Shown: in pieces, positions 1 through 9,499 of the stretch
Position numbering within the stretch: the first letter of the stretch is position 1
Layout: every line of letters begins with the position of its first letter
From: an uncultured Christensenella sp.
Lineage (GTDB): Bacteria; Bacillota; Clostridia; Christensenellales; UBA3700
Reading direction: 5' to 3'
NCBI GenBank assembly: GCA_910584635.1
Contig: CAJUBA010000006.1
Coordinates: forward strand, 1 to 64,000
DNA: 64,000 nucleotides
The notes under the pieces: generated by a model
What the model saw: the letters and a program-made list of their open reading frames with translations, nothing else
The model's database searches: none
What the model was told of the DNA's origin: nothing
Translations under genes and position numbers: made by a program

Positions 1-84
1 GTAATAAAAGTAATTCCGCTTTGCTATTGTTAAACTAAGCAAGTAGAAATATATAGAAACGGATAAGCCTGACGGCATAAGACT

Positions 85-113
85 AGATTCTTCGACAGGC
101 TCAGAATGACGGA
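85..113. repeat. Dispersed intergenic repeat, copy A
   Basis: The segment reads AGATTCTTCGACAGGCTCAG followed by AATGACGG. It is the inverted counterpart of the copy at 210-249: both contain CCGTCAT, TGAGC, GTCGAA and ATCT in the same order when one is reversed. Repeats of this flavour are common between genes in many bacterial genomes and have no known function. No gene lies in 1-368. Confidence 0.6.
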
Positions 114-209
114 TGAATATGCGTTTGTCTGTACTATCAATATAACGAATATAAAAAACCTAACGTTCATTTCAAAATGATAAAAGAATTAACAAATATT
201 GTTTCTTCT

Positions 210-249
210 CCCGTCATATTGAGCGGAGTGAAACGAAGTCGAAATATCT
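210..249. repeat. Dispersed intergenic repeat, copy B (inverted to copy A)
   Basis: It starts CCCGTCATATTGAGCGGAGT and ends GTCGAAATATCT. It shares the ends and the TGAGC core with the reverse complement of 85-113 but has a longer middle. The two copies face each other across about 100 bp, so a long hairpin is conceivable. Confidence 0.55.
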
Positions 250-280
250 AAATTAAATAAAATATCAATATAAAAAAGAG

Positions 281-340
281 TCCGACTAAAATCGAAACAA
301 AGTGTAGATTTTACGACTGGTCGGAAAACGTTTGGTCGGT
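281..340. repeat. GGTCGG-type intergenic repeat, copy 1
   Basis: This is one of three related intergenic segments (the others are at 17668-17706 and 28180-28262). Shared blocks are TCCGACTAAAATCGAAAC, AGTGTAGATTT, ACGACTGGTCGGAAA and CGTTTGGTCGG. It lies just downstream of the minus-strand gene ending at 369 and could form CCGAC/GTCGG pairings, so a role in transcript ends is possible. Confidence 0.6.
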
Positions 341-368
341 ACATTAAAAAACTAAAATTATTAAATAA

Positions 369-1232
369 TTAAATTACAACGAAATCTCCAGGTGTGATAA
401 ACAGGAAACTGATAAGAGCAAGCAATACTACTACGGCTACTTGGTGAAGGGCGTAGACCCAGATAGCGATTTTGCCCCAAAAGTTGAAAGGCTTATACCA
501 ATCGTATTTGCCAAGCCAGGGTAAAAGCGATTTTTTCTTGGGATATAGGAACTGCGCGAGCGCGGCGCCTATAAGCATATATCCTGTAGTCGGGAAAATA
601 GGGTAATAGTCGGCGGAAGAAAAACCCGATTTGCCGCCCAACATGAATTCGCCTATAAAATATAGGTTGTTGTCTGTGGCAAATGCAGTTTTGTCAAGGT
701 TGTAAGTTGCCATAAAGCCTTCGTTCATCATAATAATCATTACGCCTAGGAAAAGACATACGCCTGAAGTAAAAAGTTTGTTATGTCCGCATAGAGTATC
801 TATAAACCACCAAAACAGTATCGAAAAAGCGAACATGTGCAGAATGCCGAATTTTATCGTATCATCCATGAAGAAAGTTACTATCGTGATGATAGAGGCG
901 ATTATACTCGCTTGAATACCGCGTTTTAGATTGTTTCTGGAAAAGGAGCAGGAAATACCGCATAAAAGCGCGAATATCCACACTACGATATTTTGTGTGG
1001 TATGACGTAAAACGGAACTTTTATAATATTGCGCAGCAAGATCTACGATTAAAGTAAGATTTTCATTTCCGACTTCTTTCCATGCTCCGCCAAACATTGA
1101 ATTGGAGCCTATGTCGTACATCAAGTGGTCGAATATCATCAAAAGCACGCAGACTCCGCGCAGAAAATCCAACTCCCAAATTCTTTCGGAAGACGCCTTT
1201 GATTTTCTGTTTAAGAGTCGCGCTTTAGTCAT
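369..1232 (-). CDS. DUF1624/HGSNAT-like membrane acyltransferase-family protein
   Basis: A 287-residue polytopic membrane protein. The N-terminus carries the family signature ELDFLRGVCVLLMIFDHLMYD (residues about 20-40), the first transmembrane helix of the DUF1624 family, which is related to heparan-alpha-glucosaminide N-acetyltransferase and resembles the acyltransferase-3 start. Several further hydrophobic helices follow. By family it would move acyl groups to sugars at the membrane, but substrate and activity are not shown by the sequence. It follows serS by 2 bp on the same strand, so it is probably co-transcribed with serS; that linkage does not indicate function. The stop is close to the intergenic repeat at 281-340. 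Confidence 0.75.
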   Translation of the reverse strand: MTKARLLNRKSKASSERIWELDFLRGVCVLLMIFDHLMYDIGSNSMFGGAWKEVGNENLTLIVDLAAQYYKSSVLRHTTQNIVVWIFALLCGISCSFSRNNLKRGIQASIIASIITIVTFFMDDTIKFGILHMFAFSILFWWFIDTLCGHNKLFTSGVCLFLGVMIIMMNEGFMATYNLDKTAFATDNNLYFIGEFMLGGKSGFSSADYYPIFPTTGYMLIGAALAQFLYPKKKSLLPWLGKYDWYKPFNFWGKIAIWVYALHQVAVVVLLALISFLFITPGDFVVI

Positions 1233-1234
1233 AT

Positions 1235-2497
1235 TTACTGAATTTTATCTACTCCCATATATTTTCTGAGTACTTCGGGAATTACAATGCTTCCGTCGGC
1301 TTGTTGGAAGTTTTCCAAAATAGCGGCAGTAGTTCTGCCGACTGCAAGACCGCTTCCGTTGAGAGTATGGACAAGTTTTACTTTGCCGTCTTTATCTCTG
1401 TAACGTATACTTGCTCTTCTCGCTTGGAAATCTTCGTAGTCCGAGCAGGAAGAAATTTCGACGTATCTGTTGTAAGAAGGCATCCATACTTCAATATCGT
1501 AAGTTTTAGCGGAACCGAAACCGAGGTCGCCCGTGCAAAGACATACTACTCTGTAGGGGATACCTAAAAGTTGAAGAATTTTTTCCGCGCTGTTCGTCAA
1601 ATGTTCGAGTTCCTCATAACTGCTTTCGGGGGTAGTGAACTTGACGAGTTCTACTTTATTAAACTGATGTTGACGGATAAGCCCTCTCGTATCTCTGCCC
1701 GCGCTTCCTGCCTCGCCTCTGAAACAAGCGGTATAAGCGCAGTAACGTATCGGAAGATTTTCATAAGGAATTATTTCTTCTCTGTGGAGATTGGTTACTG
1801 GTACTTCTGCGGTAGGCACAAGATAGAAATCCTGTCCTTCGTTGTTTACGTAATACATATCCTCCGCGAATTTAGGCAACTGTCCCGTTCCTATCATAGC
1901 GTTTTTATTTACCATATACGGCGGGAAAATTTCAGTGTATCCTGCGTCGATATGAGTATCCAACATAAAATTGTATATAGCGCGTTCAAGCCTTGCGCCC
2001 AAACCTTTGTATACTGTAAATCTCGCTCCGGAAATTTTGCCCGCTCTAGGCCAATCGCAAAGTTCTTTTTCTTCGGCGATGTCCCAGTGCGCTTTCGGTT
2101 GGAAATCAAATTTAGTAGGTTCTCCCCATTTTCTTATCTCGACGTTGTCGTCGCTGTCGCTGCCGACAGGTACTTCCTTGTTCGGCAGGTTGGGGATAGT
2201 GAGCATTATCTCGCTTATCTTCGCCTCGACTTGCGAAAGTCTTGCGTCAAGAGATTTTATTTCTTCGCCGAGCGCTTTCATTTCGATAATCTTTGCGTTT
2301 TTCTCGTCGCCTTTTAGAGTGGGGATGAGTTTGGAAACGGCGTTTTTGGTAGCCTTTCTCTGTTCGCTGTCCTGTATAAGATTTTTTCTTTCTTCGGCGA
2401 GTTCGGAAAGTCCTTCGAGATCGAATTTACCGCTTCTGTGAGCAAGTCTTTGCTTTACTTCTTCTATGTTTTCGCATACAAATTTCAAATCCAACAT
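1235..2497 (-). CDS. serS: Seryl-tRNA synthetase
   Basis: The 420-residue protein charges tRNA-Ser with serine in the cytoplasm. The N-terminal part (about 1-110) is the charged two-helix coiled-coil arm that grips the long variable arm of tRNA-Ser. The class II core follows, with motif 2 around residues 253-280 (FRGEAGSAGRDTRGLIRQHQ) and motif 3 near 380-395 (GSGLAVGRTTAAILEN). Length matches the usual 420-430. It is preceded by leuS with a 38-bp gap on the same strand. Its substrate tRNA-Ser(GCU) is also in this window (19257-19347). The first ATG follows a GGAGAAAT ribosome site. Confidence 0.97.
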   Translation of the reverse strand: MLDLKFVCENIEEVKQRLAHRSGKFDLEGLSELAEERKNLIQDSEQRKATKNAVSKLIPTLKGDEKNAKIIEMKALGEEIKSLDARLSQVEAKISEIMLTIPNLPNKEVPVGSDSDDNVEIRKWGEPTKFDFQPKAHWDIAEEKELCDWPRAGKISGARFTVYKGLGARLERAIYNFMLDTHIDAGYTEIFPPYMVNKNAMIGTGQLPKFAEDMYYVNNEGQDFYLVPTAEVPVTNLHREEIIPYENLPIRYCAYTACFRGEAGSAGRDTRGLIRQHQFNKVELVKFTTPESSYEELEHLTNSAEKILQLLGIPYRVVCLCTGDLGFGSAKTYDIEVWMPSYNRYVEISSCSDYEDFQARRASIRYRDKDGKVKLVHTLNGSGLAVGRTTAAILENFQQADGSIVIPEVLRKYMGVDKIQ

Positions 2498-2535
2498 AAT
2501 TTATTTCTCCGTTTTCCCGAGTAGGGAAGTTAATT

Positions 2536-4971
2536 CTATTTGCAGACTATATTTACAAGTCGCTTGGGTATTACAATAACTTTGACGATATTAAGACCCT
2601 CGGTTGCGGTTTTGACAATATCGTTTTCAAGCGCTATATTTTCTATAGTCTTGTTGTCGGCGTCGCTGGGAACGATTATTTTCGCTTTCATTCTGCTGTT
2701 AATCTGAACCGCCAATTCGTATTCGTCCTTTACGAGCGCTTTTTCGTCGCATACGGGGTATGATTTATCGAATACGGAGTATGTTCCGCCGATTTTCTCG
2801 TTGAGTTCTTCCGCGATATGCGGTACGAACGGAGCGAGGAGAAGTATCAAGTCTTCTATGCACTCCTTGAAAAACTGCGAATTTTTCTCCGTAGCGTTGT
2901 TATCGTATTTATACAGTTCGTTTACGTATTCCATAATACGCGCTATCGCTGTATTGAAGGAGAACGCTTTGGTATCTTCCGTTACGCGTTTTATTGTATA
3001 ATTTCTAGTGTAGTTAAGCGCTTTTTCGTCCGCGCCCATTTTGGTCGACGGGGTGTTGAGAACTATCGCTTTGTCCACTATTCTTTCCACTCTTTCCAAG
3101 AACTTCGTTATGGATTCCATTCCCGTCGCGCTCCAAGGACCGCCTTCGATATAACTGAAACCGAACATCAAATAAAGTCTGAAAGCGTCCGAACCGAATT
3201 TGCTTACGTAATCGTCGGGAGATATGATATTTCCGCGACTTTTGGACATCTTGAACCCGTCCGGTCCCAAAATAGTGCCTTGGTGTACGAGCGATTTGAA
3301 CGGTTCGTCGAATTTAAGGTAACCCATATCTCTAAGCGCTTTGGTAAAGAAACGCGCGTAAAGCAAGTGCATACAAGCGTGTTCCGCGCCTCCGACATAC
3401 TTGTCTACCGGCAGCATCTTGTTGATTATTTCGGGATCGAAAGCCATCTTATCGTTGTTTGCGTCGGGGTATCTTAAATAGTACCAACTCGAACATACGA
3501 AAGTATCCATGGTATCGGGATCCCGTCTTGCTTTTCCTCCGCATTTGGGGCAGGTAGTGTTCATAAACTCTTCGCAACTTGCGAGAGGCGATTTGCCGTT
3601 CGGTTTGAATTCCACGTTGTAGGGAAGAGTTACAGGCAAGTCGGTTTCGGGTACGGCAACTTCTCCGCATTTTTCGCAATATACGATAGGTATCGGCGCG
3701 CCCCAGTATCTTTGACGGGATATAAGCCAGTCGCGAAGTCTGTAATTGGTCTTCAACTGACCTTGGTTTTTCTCTTCAAGCCATTTAACGATGGCAATTT
3801 TTCCGTCTTTAGAAGTCATGCCGTCGAATTTTGTTCCCGTATTGCAGATTACGCCGTAATCGCAGAAAGGCAAATCGTCGTTTTTGCCGTCCGCCGATTT
3901 TACCACTCTTTTTATTTGCAGATTGAATTTCTTTGCGAAATCGTAATCTCTTTCGTCGTGAGCGGCAACGCCCATTACCGCGCCCGTACCGTAGGAGTAA
4001 AGCACGTAATCGCCTATCCATACAGGCACTTTATCTCCGTTGACGGGATTGATACAGTAAGCGCCGGTGAATACGCCCGTTTTTTCTCTCGTAGTGGAGA
4101 GTCTTTCTATTTCGCTTGCTTTGGAACATTCGAGTTTGTAAGCCTCAACCGCCGCTTTTTGTCCGTCGGTAGTGATTTTGTCGACAAGCGGATGCTCGGG
4201 AGCGAGTATTACGTACGATACGCCGAATACCGTATCGGCGCGGGTAGTGAATACTTTGAATTTATCTCCGCTCTCCAACTCAAATTCTATTTCTCCGCCC
4301 GAGGATTTGCCTATCCAGTTCCTTTGCATGGCTTTTGTTTTTTCCGGCCAGTCGACGGTATCCAGTCCGTCGAGAAGTTCCTCGGCGTATTTAGTTATTT
4401 TGAAAAACCACTGAGTGAGATTTTTTCTCATTACCGTGGTATGGCATCTTTCGCAAGCGCCGTCGACGACCTGTTCGTTGGCAAGAACGGTGTTGCAGGA
4501 CGGACACCAGTTTACCGGCGCTTCTTTTCTGTAAGCAAGTCCGTTTTTATAGAGTTGTAAAAATATCCACTGCGTCCATTTGTAATAGTCGGGCATACAA
4601 GTCTTTATCTCGTAGTCCCAGTCGAAAGACGCGCCCATCGCTTTAAGTTGACCTTCCATAGTCGCGATATTTTTGAGAGTGCTGTCTTGCGGGTGGATAC
4701 CCGATTTTATAGCGTAGTTTTCGGCGGGAAGACCGAAAGCGTCGAAGCCCATAGGCTGAAATACTTCCTTGCCGTTCATTCTCATAAAGCGAGCGTAACT
4801 GTCGGTCGGACCGTAGTTGTACCAATGTCCCGCGTGCAGTTTCGCTCCCGAAGGATAGGAAAACATTTCGAGAACATAGTATTTGTCTTTCATTTTGGAT
4901 TTGTCAAAAGAGTAGAGTTTGCTTTCGTTCCATTTCTTTTGCCATTTCTTTTCGATATTGATAAAATCCAT
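2536..4971 (-). CDS. leuS: Leucyl-tRNA synthetase
   Basis: An 811-residue class I aminoacyl-tRNA synthetase for leucine. The HIGH motif appears as HAGH at residues 46-49 within YPSGAKLHAGHWYNYG, and KMSKS lies near residue 573 (GFKMSKSRGNI). Zinc-ribbon cysteines follow the Rossmann start (CPSC and CERC, about 155-177). The CP1 editing domain carries the threonine-rich TTRADTVFGVSY block near 243. The C-terminal anticodon-binding helices and end domain are complete. A GGAGTAAATTT ribosome site precedes the ATG. A strong promoter lies at 5029-5057. It probably leads a leuS-serS-DUF1624 transcript. Confidence 0.97.
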   Translation of the reverse strand: MDFINIEKKWQKKWNESKLYSFDKSKMKDKYYVLEMFSYPSGAKLHAGHWYNYGPTDSYARFMRMNGKEVFQPMGFDAFGLPAENYAIKSGIHPQDSTLKNIATMEGQLKAMGASFDWDYEIKTCMPDYYKWTQWIFLQLYKNGLAYRKEAPVNWCPSCNTVLANEQVVDGACERCHTTVMRKNLTQWFFKITKYAEELLDGLDTVDWPEKTKAMQRNWIGKSSGGEIEFELESGDKFKVFTTRADTVFGVSYVILAPEHPLVDKITTDGQKAAVEAYKLECSKASEIERLSTTREKTGVFTGAYCINPVNGDKVPVWIGDYVLYSYGTGAVMGVAAHDERDYDFAKKFNLQIKRVVKSADGKNDDLPFCDYGVICNTGTKFDGMTSKDGKIAIVKWLEEKNQGQLKTNYRLRDWLISRQRYWGAPIPIVYCEKCGEVAVPETDLPVTLPYNVEFKPNGKSPLASCEEFMNTTCPKCGGKARRDPDTMDTFVCSSWYYLRYPDANNDKMAFDPEIINKMLPVDKYVGGAEHACMHLLYARFFTKALRDMGYLKFDEPFKSLVHQGTILGPDGFKMSKSRGNIISPDDYVSKFGSDAFRLYLMFGFSYIEGGPWSATGMESITKFLERVERIVDKAIVLNTPSTKMGADEKALNYTRNYTIKRVTEDTKAFSFNTAIARIMEYVNELYKYDNNATEKNSQFFKECIEDLILLLAPFVPHIAEELNEKIGGTYSVFDKSYPVCDEKALVKDEYELAVQINSRMKAKIIVPSDADNKTIENIALENDIVKTATEGLNIVKVIVIPKRLVNIVCK

Positions 4972-5028
4972 AAATTTACTCCGCGCTAGTTTGTGATTCT
5001 AGATAATTATAATTAAAGTGTTACATAT

Positions 5029-5057
5029 ATAATATATCGACTGATTTCCGTTGTCAA
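5029..5057 (-). promoter_or_regulatory. Promoter of leuS
   Basis: On the minus strand, TTGACA (5057-5052) is followed after 17 bp by TATTAT (5034-5029), a near-consensus vegetative promoter about 60 bp upstream of the leuS start. I see no T-box motif in the leader. Confidence 0.75.
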
Positions 5058-5119
5058 GCAAATTTGATATTCGCCGACCTTATTGTAAGTCGTTTAAGCG
5101 TTGCCCGAAAATATTTTGT

Positions 5120-5149
5120 TTGACATAAATACGCATTCGGTAGTATTAT
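5120..5149 (+). promoter_or_regulatory. Promoter of the GH95 gene
   Basis: TTGACA at 5120-5125, an 18-bp spacer, then TATTAT at 5144-5149, about 63 bp before the ATG at 5213. It faces away from the leuS promoter. Confidence 0.65.
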
Positions 5150-5212
5150 TTATCTATAAAAAAATTATTTGGATTGCGACTGAAAAATATTGGTAAATCA
5201 TGTCGGGGGAGT

Positions 5213-7879
5213 ATGAAAAAATCATTATTGAAAATTTTGCTAATCGCAATATTGACTTTATCTTTGGTATTCGGCGTTGTTGCTTGCAATACCAAAAGCA
5301 AGGAAAATCCACTTCAAAGCAGTAAGAGTTCTTACTCCACTTCTTATAAGACGCTGTCGGAAAAAAGCAACGGCGTAGGCAAATGGAGAGAGGGAATGGT
5401 GTCGGGAAACGGACTTCAAGGTTTCATTACAAGCGGTTCGCCCTACGAAGACACTTTGATTTATCAAAATATCCATTTTATTTTACCTAATAAAAACGCA
5501 CGTGAAAATCCCGTGTCCCATCAAGACCTAGATTACGTCAGACAAAGCATTGTAAACGGTCAGGACATTGTGGACGGGCAAAGTTACGACGACGTCTATA
5601 CCTATCATGCGGGCGCTACGTTGAGAATAAAACAAAAGAAACAGTTGACGGGCGTAAAAGATTACAGCCGTTATACCGATTACGAAACCGCTTGCGTGGG
5701 AGTAAGATATACCGATTCCAACGGCGGTTGGGAAAGGGTAAGTTTTACGTCCCAGTCCGACGGCGTGTCTATTACTAAAATAAGCGCTTCGGATACGGGC
5801 AGTAAAATAAACGCGACGCTGTCCATGGACAACATTTCGAGCATGGCAAATTTCGGAAAAGGCAACGAGGTGGATTTACGGTATAAAAAACTCGTCGATT
5901 CCAATGCCGACGCTTTGACTTTTATCGCTCATTATCCCGATTATGAAAACAGCGAACTTAAAGAGGGAGGTTACGCGACCGTTTGTTACGTCGTATGCGA
6001 AGGCGGCAGTAAAGAAAGAATAACTAACAAAATGCCTAAGGATTCGCAATACGTCGGGCAGGACAATCCCGCGATAGCCGTTAACGACGCGGACAACGTC
6101 TATATCATAAGCGTTTCCGACCGTACTCACAGTATGGGCAAATACGGCGACTTCGAAAACGCCGACGAATACCCGCTCGCGGATACGCTGTACACCAAAG
6201 TTTTAGAAGTTGCGGAGAAGTATAAAGTAGACGGTAAATTCGATTTCGACAGAGCGCTGAAAAACCATACGGACATTTTCACTCCGCAGTTCAACGCGGT
6301 TTCCATAGACTTGGGCGGAGATATCAATATTTCAAACGACAAACTTTTAAGAAGCGTCAAATATAAAAAATCATTGTCCAATACTCTTGCAGAAAGAGCG
6401 TATTATTCGGGAAGATATTCGTATCTGTGCTGTTCGGGAGTATCGACGAGCAGACTTTACGGTATGTGGACGGGAGAGTGGAACGCGTCGTGGGGTTCTA
6501 AATATACGATGGACGCAAACGTGAATTTGCAGACTTCGTCTATGAACACAGGCAATATTTTATCCGCTCCCGTGGGATACGTTAACTTTATCCTAAGGCA
6601 AGTACTTGATTGGGAAGACAACGCTTACGCTACGCACGGATTTACGAACGCTTTGCAAGCGCCCGTAAATTCAGACGGAGACAGAGCGATTTTTACGGAA
6701 AGTTGTTATCCTTATCCGTTTAGATACTGGAACGCGGGAACAAGTTGGATGTTGCAGCCTCTTTACGAAACCGTACTTTGTTACGGCGATCTTCAAGTGC
6801 CGATTTGCGACGAGTTCGACCTCGATAAATTAAAATCTATTCTTTCGCCGACTGACGTTCCTCTTTCCGAAAGTAAAATAAGCGAGTTAAAAGCAAGGGG
6901 ATATTTGAATCTTAAAGAGGATATACTTTATCCGCTGCTAATCAAATCGGCGAATTATTGGGAACAACTTTTGACTCCCGAATACTATACCGACGCCGAC
7001 GGATATATACGTTACGAAAAGGGAAAAACTTCTCTTGCCGACGGAGAAACGTACTGTATTATTCCGTCCTATTCGCCCGAAAACAATCCGTCTAACTATC
7101 CCAGTCCGTCTTGCGCGAATTCGGCTATAGATATTTCCGCATGCGACAGTAACATACGTATGCTATTGGAAATCGCCGAGGAAGTCGCTCCGTTAGACGA
7201 TATGACGAAGTGGATAGACTTGCAGAAAAAACTGCCCAAACTTCTATACGACGAAGACGGTTCGCTTAAAGAGTGGGCGAGTTATACTTTTGAAGAAAAC
7301 AACAAGCATAGACATTTAAGCCATCTTTACTGCGCTTGGCCTCTTGCGGATACAAGATACGACGACGAACTAAATACAGCGGCGATACTTGCGGTAAACA
7401 ACAGAAAAAGCGAGAACAAAGCCAGCCACGCGCTGATACACCGTACGCTTATAGCCGCTCGTCTTAAAGATAGAGAAAGCGCGACCAAAGCGATGGTAGG
7501 TCTTATGAACTCGCGAATATATTACAATTCTCTTATGACAAACCATCATACCAATAAACGCAGCGGATACTGTACGGATTACGGCATCGGTTATTTGGGT
7601 ATGGTAAACGAATGTCTTGTATTCTCGAATAAAGGAGAGGTGGAACTTCTTCCGTGTCTTCCTACAAGCGGATTCGATAAGGGAAGTATTAGCGGATTGA
7701 GATTGCGTACTCAAGCGACTTTGACGAATTTGGAATGGGACGTGAAAAAGGGAACGCTGAGCGCTATTGTAAAGTCCGATATAGACCAGAAAGTAATCGT
7801 TTCCTGCGGACTTTCCGACGAAAGGGAAACGCTGGAAATGGAGAAAGGCAAAGAGTATAAAATCGAATTTTCGATATAA
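5213..7879 (+). CDS. Lipoprotein glycoside hydrolase, GH95-like (alpha-L-fucosidase/galactosidase family)
   Basis: An 888-residue surface-anchored hydrolase. The ATG at 5213 follows GGGGGAG; an upstream in-frame TTG at 5174 lacks a good ribosome site. Residues 1-25 form a lipoprotein signal with the lipobox VVAC, so it should be tethered outside the membrane. The GH95 hallmarks are the N-terminal WREGMVSGNGLQGF, the paired asparagines in NVNLQTSSMNTGN, the acidic SPEN motif in the catalytic barrel, RHLSHLY, and a C-terminal VELLPCLP...GSISGLRLR block. The family hydrolyses terminal alpha-L-fucose or alpha-L-galactose by inversion. The motifs are divergent from textbook members, so substrate is uncertain. 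It is a single-gene unit between its promoter and a hairpin at 7922. Confidence 0.8.
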   Translation: MKKSLLKILLIAILTLSLVFGVVACNTKSKENPLQSSKSSYSTSYKTLSEKSNGVGKWREGMVSGNGLQGFITSGSPYEDTLIYQNIHFILPNKNARENPVSHQDLDYVRQSIVNGQDIVDGQSYDDVYTYHAGATLRIKQKKQLTGVKDYSRYTDYETACVGVRYTDSNGGWERVSFTSQSDGVSITKISASDTGSKINATLSMDNISSMANFGKGNEVDLRYKKLVDSNADALTFIAHYPDYENSELKEGGYATVCYVVCEGGSKERITNKMPKDSQYVGQDNPAIAVNDADNVYIISVSDRTHSMGKYGDFENADEYPLADTLYTKVLEVAEKYKVDGKFDFDRALKNHTDIFTPQFNAVSIDLGGDINISNDKLLRSVKYKKSLSNTLAERAYYSGRYSYLCCSGVSTSRLYGMWTGEWNASWGSKYTMDANVNLQTSSMNTGNILSAPVGYVNFILRQVLDWEDNAYATHGFTNALQAPVNSDGDRAIFTESCYPYPFRYWNAGTSWMLQPLYETVLCYGDLQVPICDEFDLDKLKSILSPTDVPLSESKISELKARGYLNLKEDILYPLLIKSANYWEQLLTPEYYTDADGYIRYEKGKTSLADGETYCIIPSYSPENNPSNYPSPSCANSAIDISACDSNIRMLLEIAEEVAPLDDMTKWIDLQKKLPKLLYDEDGSLKEWASYTFEENNKHRHLSHLYCAWPLADTRYDDELNTAAILAVNNRKSENKASHALIHRTLIAARLKDRESATKAMVGLMNSRIYYNSLMTNHHTNKRSGYCTDYGIGYLGMVNECLVFSNKGEVELLPCLPTSGFDKGSISGLRLRTQATLTNLEWDVKKGTLSAIVKSDIDQKVIVSCGLSDERETLEMEKGKEYKIEFSI

Positions 7880-7921
7880 CAAGTCAAAGAATATAACTGA
7901 ATAGATAATTTATATAAATAT

Positions 7922-7963
7922 AAAAAAGGCAGGCAATTCGCTTGCCATTTTCAATACCTTTTT
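7922..7963. terminator. Terminator after the GH95 gene
   Basis: Nested hairpin: outer AAAAAGG/CCTTTTT around an inner GGCAA-TTCGC-TTGCC. The outer arms supply a T-run on the plus strand. Confidence 0.6.
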
Positions 7964-8067
7964 GATAAAATAATAATTGTTTTATTGCGCTTTAAGTTTT
8001 TGGGCTTAGTATGCCCGTTATTGCGAATAAATTTTACAATAAGAAAATAAAGTTTGGAGGCTTTTTT

Positions 8068-9321
8068 ATGGAAAAGTTAGTTGGCGCTTGTATGTTCGGA
8101 CAATCCGGCGGACCTTCTTCGGTTATTAACTCAAGCGCGGCAGGTGTGTTCACCGAAGCATTGAAACAAGATTGCATTACCGCCGTTTACGGCGCTGCTC
8201 ACGGTATTAAAGGCGTTCTCAACGAAGAATTTTACGATATCGGCAAAGAGGATATGAGCGAACTCATGTTGCTCAAAAACACTCCGTCTTCCGCTCTCGG
8301 CAGCGTAAGATATAAATTGAAAGCGGAGAAAGTAGACGATACCGATTACAAGAGATTGCTCGAAGTATTCAAAAAATACAATATCCGTTACTTCTTCTAC
8401 AACGGAGGAAACGACTCTATGGATACTTGCAACAAAGTCAGCAAGTATATGAAGAAATCCGGTTGGGAGTGTCGCGTAATTGGCGTTCCTAAGACTATCG
8501 ACAACGATTTGTTCGGTACCGACCACTGCCCGGGTTACGGCTCCGCCGCTAAGTACGTCGCTACTACGACTATGGAATTGAAATTGGACGCTACCGTTTA
8601 CGATACGCCGATGATTACCGTCGTAGAGGCTATGGGACGTCATGCCGGTTGGTTGACTGCCGCTTCGGCTTTGGCTTGTCATAAAGGACTCGGTCCGGAT
8701 CTTATCTATCTTCCCGAAGTTGCTTTCTCCACGGAAAAATTCCTTTCCGACGTTGATAAGAAAATGAAAGAAAACAACGGCAAATGTATGATAGTTATAT
8801 CCGAAGGTATCGCGGACGAAAACGGCACGCTCATCGCTGAAAAGATAAACGAAAACGTTGCTAAGGACTCGTTCGGACACGCGCAACTCGGCGGCGTAGG
8901 CACGGCTCTTGCAAATCTTTGCAAAGAAAAATTCAACTGCAAGACCAGAGCGATAGAGTTCTCGCTTATGCAGAGATGCGGCGCGCATTTGGCTTCCAAA
9001 GCGGACGTTGAAGAAGCGTTCAAAGCGGGCGCGGCTGCGGTTAAGTATGCTGTAAGCGGTTCTACGGATAAAATGGTAATTCTCAAAAGAGATACCAAGT
9101 CCGGCAAGTATAAATGCAAAGTCGGCACGATGAACGTCGCTAAGGCTGCAAATACCGAAAAGAAAGTTCCGTTGGAGTGGATAATCAACGACGGCACGAT
9201 GCTTTCGCAAGAATTTATCGATTACGCGTTGCCTCTCATTCAAGGCGACAGCAAAGCGCCTCTTGAAGACGGTCTTCCCAGATTTGCAAAACTCAAAAAG
9301 GTTTTCGTAAATAAGAAGTAA
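8068..9321 (+). CDS. pfp: Pyrophosphate-type 6-phosphofructokinase
   Basis: A 417-residue cytoplasmic glycolytic enzyme that phosphorylates fructose 6-phosphate, most likely with PPi. The start at ATG 8068 follows TTGGAGG; an upstream in-frame ATG at 8011 has no ribosome site. Phosphate-donor and sugar motifs are FGQSGGPSSVINSSA at the N-terminus, GGNDSMDT at 113-120, PKTIDND near 143 and MGRHAGWL near 190. The asparagine-aspartate pair in GGND replaces the GGDG of ATP-dependent enzymes, which is the usual sign of PPi use. Length and motifs resemble the Thermotoga-type PPi-PFK group. A strong terminator follows, so it is probably monocistronic. Confidence 0.9.
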   Translation: MEKLVGACMFGQSGGPSSVINSSAAGVFTEALKQDCITAVYGAAHGIKGVLNEEFYDIGKEDMSELMLLKNTPSSALGSVRYKLKAEKVDDTDYKRLLEVFKKYNIRYFFYNGGNDSMDTCNKVSKYMKKSGWECRVIGVPKTIDNDLFGTDHCPGYGSAAKYVATTTMELKLDATVYDTPMITVVEAMGRHAGWLTAASALACHKGLGPDLIYLPEVAFSTEKFLSDVDKKMKENNGKCMIVISEGIADENGTLIAEKINENVAKDSFGHAQLGGVGTALANLCKEKFNCKTRAIEFSLMQRCGAHLASKADVEEAFKAGAAAVKYAVSGSTDKMVILKRDTKSGKYKCKVGTMNVAKAANTEKKVPLEWIINDGTMLSQEFIDYALPLIQGDSKAPLEDGLPRFAKLKKVFVNKK

Positions 9322-9342
9322 TTTCTAAAATAGAAACAATTA

Positions 9343-9373
9343 AGGTCGGGACTTTCGCCCCGACCTATTTTTT
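9343..9373 (+). terminator. Terminator of the phosphofructokinase gene
   Basis: AGGTCGGG pairs with CCCGACCT across a short loop and is followed by ATTTTTT. Confidence 0.85.
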
Positions 9374-9499
9374 GGCTTTTGATTGAAGGATAAATTATGG
9401 CTTTTTTACTTTTGTACTTTATTTCATCTTTTGTATTACACTACATTGTATGCCGAGTTTTTCTCGATAGTAACTGCAAATTGAAAAATTTTCGAGAAA

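Noticed and set aside
3712..4560. 282-codon frame antisense to leuS
   Set aside because: No domain or start signal; the leuS frame carries all expected synthetase motifs.
5174..5212. Upstream TTG start for the GH95 gene
   Set aside because: It lacks a ribosome site and would put a basic stretch ahead of the lipoprotein signal; ATG 5213 has GGGGGAG at good spacing.
8131..9243. Long 370-codon open frame antisense to the phosphofructokinase gene
   Set aside because: It mirrors a strongly supported gene, has no ribosome site or recognisable domain, and is explained by codon bias on the opposite strand.
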